7,017 nt of DNA from CAISOG01 sp044375625 (GTDB taxonomy: Bacteria; Pseudomonadota; Alphaproteobacteria; CAISOG01): NCBI GenBank assembly GCA_044375625.1, contig JBILMH010000054.1, positions 1-7,017 of the forward strand, given 5' to 3'. A model generated the notes under the pieces. The model saw only the letters and a list, made by a program, of their open reading frames with translations, made no database searches and had not been told where the DNA came from. Positions 1 through 6,600 of the stretch are shown here, piece by piece. Numbering within the stretch: position 1 is the first letter of the stretch; every line of letters starts with the position of its first letter. The position numbers were made by a program, and so were the translations under genes.

Positions 1-177
1 CCCTCGCCCTCTCCAAATACAACACCTTCCGCCCCCATTCTTCCTTGCGCGGCGCCACCCCTCTCCACTATATTCATTCTTCCTTCCCAGCACTCCTCCA
101 GTCTCATATGTACTGAACCTATACACCGCCTTTTGAGGTGTCTTTGTTTTGTCAAAAAAAGGCGCTAAGCTGTCCTC
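1..177. other. Pyrimidine-rich leader region with no supported gene
   Basis: The + strand is strongly C/T-rich over the first 100 bases, so the minus strand is purine-rich. The 11-mer cattcttcctt occurs twice, at 36-46 and 75-85. On the minus strand a short frame open to the window edge could begin at a GTG at 58-56 (MAPRKEEWGRK...), with a GGAG just upstream, but only 19 codons are visible and I recognise no family. A weak hairpin (ACACC 123-127 / GGTGT 137-141) followed by CTTTGTTTT could end transcription arriving from the left. None of these is firm. Confidence 0.3.
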
Positions 178-786
178 ATGATAGCATCCCTTCCGCAACA
201 GGCAGCCTTTGTCGCCGCCGGTCGATTACTTGAACGGTATGACGACCAATTCCGTCCGTTTTTGCAGGCGCAATTGGGCACGGTGGTGGATGGCGCCTAT
301 AACGCGGCGGCTGAGGAGATAAGTGGTATCAGTGAAAATCTGGCCTCTGAGCACAGCGCAAGTCGCAGCCTGGTTACCGATTCTGAACAATATGAACAGC
401 TGGGACAGCAGTTGTTGGCAACAGTGTTTGATGTGGTCGAGGCGCGGCAATTGGCCAGACAGTTGGTGGAATTGTTGCAACCAACCGCTAAGCAGAATCA
501 TCGACTGTTCCTGTTGTCGATTATTGAAAAATTGCGTCGTCCCGCCCTGATGATTGAACAGGCCGTCGCCCTGGCACGCTACACCGACGATAAGTTGGAG
601 GATGAGGATGGGGCTTTTGCCGATGCATCACCGCTGGTGCGGTTAATTTATCAGCTGCATTTGTTTTTGGGGGTTCGCATCAACGATCCGCAATTCAGTC
701 TGGATCTGGCCTTTTCCTTGGCCAGTCATCCTGCCGCCCTGTCGACACAGGATCGTGGCTATGAAAGCGCAGGGCGGGTTATGTAG
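178..786 (+). CDS. Hypothetical protein, 202 aa
   Basis: I do not recognise this protein. It is an acidic, Ala/Leu/Gln-rich chain that reads as mostly helical, with no signal peptide, no membrane segment, and no cysteine or tryptophan. A hydrophobic patch near the C-terminus (LVRLIYQLHLFLGV, about residues 152-165) is the most conserved-looking part and could be a buried helix. An in-frame TAA at 166-168 limits the start, so ATG 178 is the first possible start. No good Shine-Dalgarno sequence precedes it; the nearest purine run (AAAGG) is about 14 bases upstream. The base and codon composition match the core genes around it, which argues for a real resident gene and not a recent import. It converges on greA, with 80 bp between the two stop codons. 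A lineage-specific cytosolic protein is the most that can be inferred. Confidence 0.72.
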   Translation: MIASLPQQAAFVAAGRLLERYDDQFRPFLQAQLGTVVDGAYNAAAEEISGISENLASEHSASRSLVTDSEQYEQLGQQLLATVFDVVEARQLARQLVELLQPTAKQNHRLFLLSIIEKLRRPALMIEQAVALARYTDDKLEDEDGAFADASPLVRLIYQLHLFLGVRINDPQFSLDLAFSLASHPAALSTQDRGYESAGRVM

Positions 787-796
787 CCCTGGCAAT

Positions 797-834
797 TGCC
801 TCTTGATGGGTCGTGTGCCTCTTGATGAGTCGGG
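797..834. repeat. Tandem direct repeat, two 19-bp units
   Basis: Two adjacent copies of a 19-base unit starting TGCCTCTTGATG occupy 797-815 and 816-834 and match at 17 of 19 positions. They lie just after the stop codon of the 202-aa gene, in the convergent gap before greA. This is probably a local duplication by slippage; no function is evident. Confidence 0.6.
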
Positions 835-867
835 GCGGGGCAGCGTGGTTTATGGGGTTGCCCCCGC
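835..867. terminator. GC-rich hairpin between convergent genes
   Basis: GCGGGGCA (835-842) pairs with TGCCCCCGC (859-867) around a 16-base loop, leaving one bulged C. An alternative small hairpin on the minus strand is GGGG-GCAA-CCCC. It touches the greA stop codon (867-869) and lies between two convergent genes, where a shared terminator would be expected. Neither side has the run of T typical of intrinsic terminators, so function is uncertain. Confidence 0.3.
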
Positions 868-1340
868 TAAACATACAAAACCGACAGCACCTCAAAATTT
901 TTCTTGCCGCCTGGCGAAACAAAGGCGATTTCGTCGCCTGCACTTTTGCCAATCAGGGCACGTGCCAGCGGTGCGGTATAGGATATTTTGCCCATTGCAA
1001 TGTTGGCCTCATCCTCCCCCACAATTTGGTACACCACCTCTTCCTCTGTGGCCTCGTCATACAATTTGACGGTTGCCCCAAAAATTACCCGACCCCCGCT
1101 GTGCTGGGTAATATCGATGACTTCGGCCAGGCTAAGTTTGGCCTCCAGCTCCTCAATGCGTCCCTCAATCATGCTTTGGCGTTCTTTAGCGGCGTGGTAT
1201 TCGGCATTTTCCTTAAGGTCGCCATGCGCGCGCGCCTCAGCAATCGCCTCAATCACCGATCGCCGCTCAACATCCTTCAGGTGATGCAGCTCTTGTACCA
1301 GGGCGGCGTGCCCCCCAGGGGTCATGGCGATGCGTTCCAT
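867..1340 (-). CDS. greA: Transcription elongation factor GreA
   Basis: GreA binds in the secondary channel of RNA polymerase and stimulates cleavage of backtracked transcripts, so that stalled complexes can resume. The 157-aa length is that of the family (158 in E. coli). Residues 1 to about 75 form the antiparallel coiled coil, whose tip carries the signature GDLKENAEYHAAKE (40-53), including the acidic residues Asp41 and Glu44 that help position the catalytic magnesium. The FKBP-like C-terminal domain follows, with GRVIFGATV (82-90), the IVGEDEA segment (106-112), ALIGKSAGDE (128-137) and the closing PGG...FEV motif (143-150). The ATG at 1340 is preceded by AAGG (1351-1348) at 7-base spacing, and a strong promoter lies just upstream. 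The gene appears to be transcribed alone, divergent from the acetyltransferase gene. The identification is firm. Confidence 0.97.
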   Translation of the reverse strand: MERIAMTPGGHAALVQELHHLKDVERRSVIEAIAEARAHGDLKENAEYHAAKERQSMIEGRIEELEAKLSLAEVIDITQHSGGRVIFGATVKLYDEATEEEVVYQIVGEDEANIAMGKISYTAPLARALIGKSAGDEIAFVSPGGKKNFEVLSVLYV

Positions 1341-1377
1341 TGTTCAGCCTTATGCGTCAAAAATTGCCTAAGCATCC

Positions 1378-1406
1378 ATTGTAGAATCAGGCGGATGGTT
1401 GGTCAA
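1378..1406 (-). promoter_or_regulatory. Sigma70-type promoter of greA
   Basis: Reading the minus strand, a TTGACC -35 box (1406-1401) and a TACAAT -10 box (1383-1378) are separated by exactly 17 bases. Each matches the consensus at five of six positions. Transcription would start near 1371, giving a leader of about 30 bases with the AAGG ribosome binding site before the greA ATG at 1340. This is the best promoter in the window. Confidence 0.75.
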
Positions 1407-1583
1407 ATATAAGTAGCAGCAATCGATGGTGGTTCTGGGATATGCTGAGGCAAGTGGGGCAACAGGCGGCGGGCAATAGGGGGAGTGGCGGGTAGTCTTG
1501 GTTTCTTAATCGGGCTGGACTATTATCAAGCTGTGCATTCCGACGCCCACCATTGTGATGCCTATCATTTGAAAAGATGCCCC

Positions 1584-2270
1584 ATGCTAAACCTCGAAGC
1601 CTTTACTCCCGTCTATTATGACAATTTTGTTGTCCGCCTGGCCAGCAAATTTGAGGATTTTGAGAACATCCACAACGCGGAACGTGCCGAAATGGGCGAT
1701 GCGGCGGAGCCCCCATCCGAAATCAAAAGGGTTTGGGATGATTATCCCTATGGCATGTATGTGCTGGAGGAGTTGGGGGCAGCGGGTGCCACCTATGTTG
1801 GCACCTTCCTGGTCATTCCCGTTGATGAAAAGGTGGCCAAAGATTTTCGCCAGGGGCGTGTGGGCTATAAGGATCTCGACCAAGCCAACTTAAAGTTGGC
1901 CACCGTGGCGCAGGCCGGTTGGTCGGTGTGGCGCATCTGGCTGTTGCAAATCGTGCCAGCGTATCGCAAGCAGGCCTATCGCCATCTGATCCCGTGGCTG
2001 TTGGCGCACGCATTTGACAGTTGGGCGGAAAGTGGCGCGGTGCGTTATCCCGTTGAGATTTTTACCACGGGTTACACGGCCGAGGGGGAGGCGATGTTGC
2101 GCCGCTTTGGCTTTCAGATGGAAACCCCTGGCGAAAAAATGGCGGGCGGCAAACCCTGCTACAGCAGGATTTGTCATGATAAGAACGAAATCTTCGTGCC
2201 GCTGTTCGATCGCGGCCTGGATCACCTGTTGCCTGTTGCTCAGCAACCATCACCAACGCCGCAGGGGTAG
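1584..2270 (+). CDS. GNAT-like N-acetyltransferase, 228 aa
   Basis: Likely a cytosolic acyl-CoA-dependent acyltransferase of the GNAT fold; the substrate is unknown. The central segment RIWLLQIVPAYRKQAYRHLI (117-136) has the strand-loop-helix layout of GNAT motif A, and YTAEGEAMLRRFGFQ (164-178) closely resembles the C-terminal GNAT motif ending in a GF pair. The pyrophosphate-binding loop, usually Q/R-x-x-G-x-G/A, reads RKQAYR (128-133), so both small residues are replaced (Ala131, Arg133) and CoA binding may be altered. The N-terminus (residues 10-40) resembles the first helix region of GNAT proteins. I prefer ATG 1584 because MLNLEAFTPVYYDNF looks like a natural start, though only a weak purine run (GAAAAG) precedes it. 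The frame stays open upstream to a GTG at 1485, which would add 33 residues and has AGGGGGA directly against it. It is divergent from greA. Confidence 0.72.
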   Translation: MLNLEAFTPVYYDNFVVRLASKFEDFENIHNAERAEMGDAAEPPSEIKRVWDDYPYGMYVLEELGAAGATYVGTFLVIPVDEKVAKDFRQGRVGYKDLDQANLKLATVAQAGWSVWRIWLLQIVPAYRKQAYRHLIPWLLAHAFDSWAESGAVRYPVEIFTTGYTAEGEAMLRRFGFQMETPGEKMAGGKPCYSRICHDKNEIFVPLFDRGLDHLLPVAQQPSPTPQG

Positions 2271-2360
2271 GACAATATCGGCACCAATTATTTGGACAAA
2301 CCCTTTCCCTAAAAAAATTAAATAATTTATTTTATATGCTAACTTTTTCAATCTTATCAG

Positions 2361-2401
2361 TATAATAAGGAATTATTAACCGCAATCGACGATAATCCTT
2401 A
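2361..2401 (+). promoter_or_regulatory. TATAAT box and inverted repeat upstream of sucA
   Basis: In the AT-rich gap before sucA, a perfect TATAAT lies at 2361-2366, without a convincing -35 box at the right distance. Overlapping its last base, TAAGG(A)ATTAT (2366-2376) pairs with ATAATCCTTA (2392-2401): ten pairs with one bulged A and a 15-base loop. An inverted repeat just downstream of a -10 element could be an operator or an mRNA leader hairpin. Other -10-like boxes are TATTAT at 2438-2443 and TATTAT at 2472-2477; the latter has TTGAAT 15 bases upstream and would give an almost leaderless mRNA. Which box is used cannot be decided here. Confidence 0.35.
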
Positions 2402-2481
2402 GGCGTTGGGATGACGCAATTCTGCCGCAAACATGACTATTATAAACCCGTTGAATACAATCGCATTGGAATATTATTACG

Positions 2482-5466
2482 ATGACCATTCTTGCTTTCG
2501 CCGCTAATCCCGAAGCGCTTCCAACCTTTCTGTCGGGCGCCAACATCCCCTATCTGATGGAAATTTACGCTCGCTATTTGCAGGATCCCAGCACGATTGA
2601 CCCCAGTTGGGCGCAATATTTTTCCTCCATGGGGGAGCAGGGGCACGCCGCCCTGCACGACATGTCGGGAGCCAGCTGGTCTCCACGCGATTTAAGCACC
2701 GTGGTGGATGCCATCAGCCCTTCTACGCACACCATAAAGCCATCTGGTCAGCCAGCGATGATGGCCATTCCGCTAAGGGCGGCTGCGGGGCAGTCGGGAT
2801 CTACAACAGCTTTATCGGCAACCCCCAGCGGTCAGGTGGATTCGGCGGCGGCGGCGGAGCTGTTAAACCTGCGGGCGGCCAATTTGGTTGAGGCTTATCG
2901 TCGCTATGGCCATCAATTGGCGACCCTGGATCCGTTGGGTCTGGCCAAAAGCCAGCTGACCACGCCGTTGCAACCGGCTACCCACGGGCTAGAAAGCGTC
3001 GATTTTACCAAAACCATTACGCTGGATACCCCCCTGCTGGGTCGCAATCGCATGACGGTTGGGGAACTGTTGCAAAGCTTGCAGGCGATTTACTGCCAAT
3101 CGGTCGGCGTAGAGATCATGCATATTGCCGATTCCCAGCGACGGGATTGGTTGGTGCAAAAGCTTGAGAGTGGGGCTTTATTGCAGCCGTTATCCGCCGC
3201 CGAGCAAAAAACCCTGCTGCAGCAATTGACTGAGGCCGAAGGGCTGGAGCAGTTTTGGCAGAAAAAATTCGCCAGCGTTATCCGATTCGGCCTGGATGGT
3301 GGGGAATCGCTGATTCCTGGGCTGCACGCCGCCTTTCGTCGCTTTAGCCAACAGGGGGTTGATGAGGTGGTGGTGGGCATGGCGCACCGCGGCCGCCTGA
3401 ACATCTTGGCCAATGTGATGGGCAAGCCCTATCGCGCCCTGTTCGCGGAATTCCAGGGGCATATGCCGATTCCCGATGATTTTCATGGCAGTGGCGATAT
3501 CAAATACCATCTGGGTGTATCGAACGACCGCGACTATGACGGGCAAACCATTCGCCTGTCTATGGCAGCCAACCCAAGCCATTTGGAGGCGGTCAACGCC
3601 GTGGTGCAGGGTAAGGTGCGGGCAAAACAGGATTTGCGTGGCGATAAAAGCCGCAAACAGGTGGCGGGGCTTTTGTTGCATGGCGATGCTGCCTTTGCGG
3701 GGCAGGGCAGCGTGTTTGAGGCGTTAAATCTGTGTCGTCTGCCCGGCTACAACAGCGGCGGGACGTTGCACATCATCACCAACAACCAGGTTGGTTTTAC
3801 CACCAGCCCGCAATACGGACGATCCTTTGCCTATGCCAGCGGTATAGCCATGCCCTTTGAAATTCCCGTTCTGCATGTGCAGGGCGATGATGTTGAGGTG
3901 GTGGCCAAGCTGTTCACCCTGGCGGTGGAGTATCAACAAACCTTTGGCGAAGACATTCTGATTGATCTGATTTGTTATCGCCGTGCTGGCCATAATGAGG
4001 TCGATGAGCCCAGCTTTACCCAGCCCAAAATGTACAGCCAGATTAGCGATCAGCTTAGCGCCCGCACCCAATATGCGGCAAAATTGGTGGCAGACAGTGT
4101 TGTCACGCAGACGCAGGATCAAGAGGCGGTTAAGGCCTTTCAAAAACTGCTAGATGCAGAGCTGGCTGCGGCAGACAGCTATCGCGTGACCAACCTGGAT
4201 TGGTTGCGTGATAATTGGCAGGGCGTCAAACCAGCGCCCAGCTATGATCAGGATGTGGCGGCATGGAACCCCATCACGGGGGTCGCCCTTGATCGGCTGC
4301 AGTTTCTGGGCAAAAGCCTGACCAAGTTGCCAACAGGTTTTAACCCGCATCCGAAAATCGAACGCTTTTTGACGGAACGATTGACCAGCATTGTTGAGGG
4401 TAAGGAGTTGAATTGGGCAACCGCTGAGGCCTTGGCCTTTGCCAGCCTGGCGACGGAGGGGGCATCGGTACGGCTGAGCGGTCAAGACTGTGGCCGGGGC
4501 ACCTTTTCGCAACGCCATGCGGTGCTGACCGACCAGGTGACGGAGCAAAAATACACCAGCGCCGCCCATGTTTCCCCGGATCAGGGATTGGTGGAAGTGT
4601 TGGATAGCCCGCTGTCTGAATATGCGGTTATGGGATTTGAGTATGGCATTAGCCAGGGTAGCCCAAACTGTTTGGTTATGTGGGAGGGGCAGTTTGGCGA
4701 TTTCGTCAACGGCGCCCAAATTATCATTGACCAGTTCATCAGCTCGGCCGAAACCAAATGGCAAAGGCTGTCTGGCCTGGTGCTGTTGTTGCCCCATGGG
4801 TCTGAGGGGCGCGGGCCCGAACATTCCTCAGCGCGGGTTGAGCGGTTTTTGCAACAATGCGCTGAGGATAACATGCAGGTGGCCAACTGTTCGACGCCCG
4901 CCAACTATTTCCACATTTTGCGCCGACAGCTTAAGCGTGATTTTCGCAAGCCCTTAATCCTGTTAACCCCCAAATCGCTGTTGCGGCATAAGCTGTGCGT
5001 ATCCAGCTTAGCCGAAATGGCTGAGGGCACGCGGTTTCAGGAGGTGATTGCCGAGGCCGACACCACCATCAACCCATCAGCGGTGAAGCGGGTCGTGCTG
5101 TGCAGTGGTAAGGTTTATTATGATTTGTTGCAGGAACGTAACGCCCAATCCCAATCGCTAACCAACAGCCATGTTGCCCTGGTACGGTTGGAGCAGTTCT
5201 ATCCATTCCCCCAAACCGCTCTGGTTGAACAGCTGAAACGCTATCCACAGGCCGAATTGGTGTGGTGCCAGGAGGAACCCGAAAATATGGGGGCGTGGCG
5301 CTATCTGGATCGGCATTTGGAACGCGCCGCCCAGGCCGCTGGTATGGCTACCCAACTGCCCGTGCGCTATATCGGCCGTGATGCCTTTGCCGCCCCCGCC
5401 ACCGGCAGCCATCATCGCCATGAGGCACAACAAAAAGCTCTGGTGACCGCTGCACTGACGATCTAG
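2482..5466 (+). CDS. sucA: 2-oxoglutarate dehydrogenase E1 component (SucA)
   Basis: This is the thiamine-diphosphate-dependent E1 subunit that decarboxylates 2-oxoglutarate and transfers the succinyl group to the lipoyl arm of E2 (SucB) in the citric acid cycle. At 994 aa it is complete and a little longer than the E. coli enzyme (933 aa), as is common in alphaproteobacteria. The N-terminal motif FLSGANIPYLMEIYARYL (about 17-34) is the segment tied to E2 binding. The first catalytic domain carries GMAHRGRLN with His302, HLGVSND with His343, and the cofactor site GDAAFAGQGS (Asp402) ... NNQVGFTT (Asn434-Asn435). The transketolase-type pyrimidine-binding domain (about 650-850) has the YAVMGFEYG and EGQFGDFVNGAQ motifs, and a C-terminal E1 domain follows. 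The ATG at 2482 has only a weak GGA 11 bases upstream. Neither sucB nor sucCD is adjacent, so E2 must be encoded elsewhere. The stop codon runs into a G tract. Confidence 0.98.
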   Translation: MTILAFAANPEALPTFLSGANIPYLMEIYARYLQDPSTIDPSWAQYFSSMGEQGHAALHDMSGASWSPRDLSTVVDAISPSTHTIKPSGQPAMMAIPLRAAAGQSGSTTALSATPSGQVDSAAAAELLNLRAANLVEAYRRYGHQLATLDPLGLAKSQLTTPLQPATHGLESVDFTKTITLDTPLLGRNRMTVGELLQSLQAIYCQSVGVEIMHIADSQRRDWLVQKLESGALLQPLSAAEQKTLLQQLTEAEGLEQFWQKKFASVIRFGLDGGESLIPGLHAAFRRFSQQGVDEVVVGMAHRGRLNILANVMGKPYRALFAEFQGHMPIPDDFHGSGDIKYHLGVSNDRDYDGQTIRLSMAANPSHLEAVNAVVQGKVRAKQDLRGDKSRKQVAGLLLHGDAAFAGQGSVFEALNLCRLPGYNSGGTLHIITNNQVGFTTSPQYGRSFAYASGIAMPFEIPVLHVQGDDVEVVAKLFTLAVEYQQTFGEDILIDLICYRRAGHNEVDEPSFTQPKMYSQISDQLSARTQYAAKLVADSVVTQTQDQEAVKAFQKLLDAELAAADSYRVTNLDWLRDNWQGVKPAPSYDQDVAAWNPITGVALDRLQFLGKSLTKLPTGFNPHPKIERFLTERLTSIVEGKELNWATAEALAFASLATEGASVRLSGQDCGRGTFSQRHAVLTDQVTEQKYTSAAHVSPDQGLVEVLDSPLSEYAVMGFEYGISQGSPNCLVMWEGQFGDFVNGAQIIIDQFISSAETKWQRLSGLVLLLPHGSEGRGPEHSSARVERFLQQCAEDNMQVANCSTPANYFHILRRQLKRDFRKPLILLTPKSLLRHKLCVSSLAEMAEGTRFQEVIAEADTTINPSAVKRVVLCSGKVYYDLLQERNAQSQSLTNSHVALVRLEQFYPFPQTALVEQLKRYPQAELVWCQEEPENMGAWRYLDRHLERAAQAAGMATQLPVRYIGRDAFAAPATGSHHRHEAQQKALVTAALTI

Positions 5467-5475
5467 GGGGGGGGG
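5466..5475. repeat. Homopolymer run of ten G
   Basis: The last base of the sucA TAG stop begins an uninterrupted G10 tract. Such tracts slip during replication and are prone to sequencing error. Because it lies after the stop, length changes would not alter SucA; they would alter the spacing to the antitoxin remnant downstream. Confidence 0.9.
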
Positions 5476-5512
5476 CGTTGTGTTGGCTGGTGTGGATGAA
5501 AGGACAAAGGCT

Positions 5513-5604
5513 ATGACCATCTATTTGGACAATCCGCACCCTGGCATCATTCTGGAAGAGGAATTTTTGCAGCACTGGTGATTTCTAAATTGGAAAAACT
5601 ATAA
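5513..5604 (+). pseudogene. Truncated, frameshifted HigA/VapI-type antitoxin remnant
   Basis: From ATG 5513 the frame encodes only 22 residues and stops at TGA 5579-5581. The segment NPHPGIILEEEFLQ matches the conserved N-terminus of HigA/VapI-family antitoxins (typically HPGEILxEEFLxPLGIS). Adding one C within the CAGCAC at 5570-5575 would continue the family pattern as LQPLVISKLEKL before TAA at 5602-5604, so a one-base deletion is likely. The helix-turn-helix domain that should follow is absent; unrelated sequence starts instead. GAAAGGA (5498-5504) gives a usable ribosome binding site at about 8-base spacing, so a short peptide could still be made. No HigB toxin gene is nearby. Family assignment rests on a short motif recognised by eye. 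Confidence 0.6.
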
Positions 5605-5642
5605 CATTGGCCGTATTGGCAAAAAATATTCGGGATTTGGCG

Positions 5643-6254
5643 ATGTTTCATTCATGGAAATTTGCAGCAAACGCAGTCTGGGAAGAAGCCATAACAATTG
5701 ATGCAGATAAGCCAATTGATATTGCCGCCATTGGAGAATGGATCACAAAAAGTGCACAGAATGTAGCTTTTGAAGGCATATTTGCTGATCAGAATGGAAT
5801 GCCAAATACCATGCTTGGCATTCGATTAACTTCTTTCTCGAAAACTGAACAAGTTAAACGCATCAAAAGCCTATTAACACAATCAAAATCCATAAAAACA
5901 GAAGACGATTTTAAGAAAATTGCTGCTAATTCTTTTCCAGAATTTAAATTATTTTCCAAAGAACCGGAATCTTTAAATATTGGTATTGTCGATCGGTGGT
6001 ACAGTTTTGGGGAGGAGTTAGTTTGGATTCCTGAATATAAAGATCCACTTACATTGGGTGAATTAAATCAAAAAGCCCCAAGATTTTTAGAATCCACAGA
6101 AAATCCAGCTGCTATTGAGTTTTGGCACACAAATCCAACGGATCACTGGTATAAAATATATGTTTCTGATCCTTCTCCAAACGGCTATAAAATTAATCCC
6201 GCCAAGTATGATTCCGCGGTCAGTCAGTTGAAAAAGTTTTCTCATGGAAATTAA
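5643..6254 (+). CDS. AT-rich orphan protein of unknown function, about 203 aa
   Basis: I do not recognise this protein. ATG 5643 is preferred: GGGA at 5632-5635 sits 7 bases upstream. The frame opens after a TAA at 5586-5588 and could start at TTG 5607, adding 12 residues (MAVLAKNIRDLA), but with a poorer signal. The product is soluble-looking, with no signal peptide or membrane span, and rich in Lys, Asn and aromatic residues, with tryptophans spread from WKFAANAVWEEA near the start to RWYSFGEELVW and FWHTNPTDHWYKIYV near the end. Base and codon use differ sharply from sucA: AAA for Lys, ATA for Ile and A/T third positions are frequent. This suggests recent transfer. It lies where sucB would often be, beside an antitoxin remnant and upstream of a tRNA gene, a typical accessory position. 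A role in a toxin, immunity or defence setting is only a guess from context. Confidence 0.7.
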   Translation: MFHSWKFAANAVWEEAITIDADKPIDIAAIGEWITKSAQNVAFEGIFADQNGMPNTMLGIRLTSFSKTEQVKRIKSLLTQSKSIKTEDDFKKIAANSFPEFKLFSKEPESLNIGIVDRWYSFGEELVWIPEYKDPLTLGELNQKAPRFLESTENPAAIEFWHTNPTDHWYKIYVSDPSPNGYKINPAKYDSAVSQLKKFSHGN

Positions 6255-6334
6255 GAAATAATAGCGGTTTTTATCTATAAGTGTCAGTTTTTTGTTCTTT
6301 TATTTTTCGCGCTTGACAATGGCTTCGAACTTTC

Positions 6335-6411
6335 TAACCGCGTCATAAACGTGGCAGGTTTTTTCCTATGCTGGATATAGTAAAACCTCCACGCGTCTTT
6401 TTTGACGGTTA
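6335..6411 (+). terminator. Long imperfect stem-loop, probable rho-independent terminator
   Basis: CGTGG(c)AGGTTTT (6350-6362) pairs with AAAACCTCCACG (6382-6393), giving 12 pairs with one bulged C and a 19-base loop. CGTCTTTTTTG follows at once, a T run as in an intrinsic terminator on the + strand, about 95 bases after the orphan gene's stop. The pairing also extends outward: TAACCG (6335-6340) matches CGGTTA (6406-6411), and the A-rich left side partly pairs with the T run, so the whole 77-base stretch is one imperfect inverted repeat. It lies between convergent units (orphan gene + and tRNA-Glu -). Confidence 0.5.
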
Positions 6412-6524
6412 TAGGTACGGATCCAACATTTTTCCACATTGAATGGTAGAAAAGATATCTTGGTGTTCAGTGGTCAAAATTGAGCTTTGAAAAAAGCCTT
6501 CAACTGCCGCTTGCCTATCGAAAA

Positions 6525-6600
6525 TGGCGTCCCCTACGGGATTCGAACCCGTGTCGCTACCTTGAAAGGGTAGTGTCCTAGGCCTCTAGACGAAGGGGAC
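6525..6600 (-). tRNA. tRNA-Glu (anticodon UUC)
   Basis: The minus strand gives a complete 76-nt tRNA. The acceptor stem GTCCCCT (6600-6594) pairs with AGGGGAC (6535-6529), followed by discriminator G (6528) and an encoded CCA (6527-6525). The anticodon arm is CTACC-CTTTCAA-GGTAG, with anticodon TTC at 6566-6564, and the T arm contains GGGTTCGAATCCC. This is the standard bacterial glutamate isoacceptor that reads GAA and GAG. The gene is intact. I found no duplicate of its 3' end to the left, so there is no sign in this window of an integrated element using it as an attachment site. Confidence 0.97.

Noticed and set aside
1..58. Minus-strand partial frame MAPRKEEWGRK... running off the left edge
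   Set aside because: Only 19 codons are visible in purine-biased sequence that also leaves another minus-strand frame open; not enough to call a gene.
813..1412. Long + strand open frame across the greA region (199 codons)
   Set aside because: It lies antisense to greA, whose protein matches its family along the full length; the + strand product has no recognisable features.
1485..1583. 33-residue N-terminal extension of the acetyltransferase from GTG 1485
   Set aside because: The purine run abuts the GTG with no spacing, and the extra residues do not resemble the GNAT N-terminus. Kept only as an alternative start.
6313..6341. TTGACA at 6313-6318 as a promoter
   Set aside because: No -10-like box lies 16-18 bases downstream (AACCGC is there) and no gene follows on that strand.
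6525..6550. tRNA-Glu 3' end as an attachment site for an island at 5467-6524
   Set aside because: No copy of the tRNA 3' sequence was found on the other side of the AT-rich segment, and no integrase gene is present.
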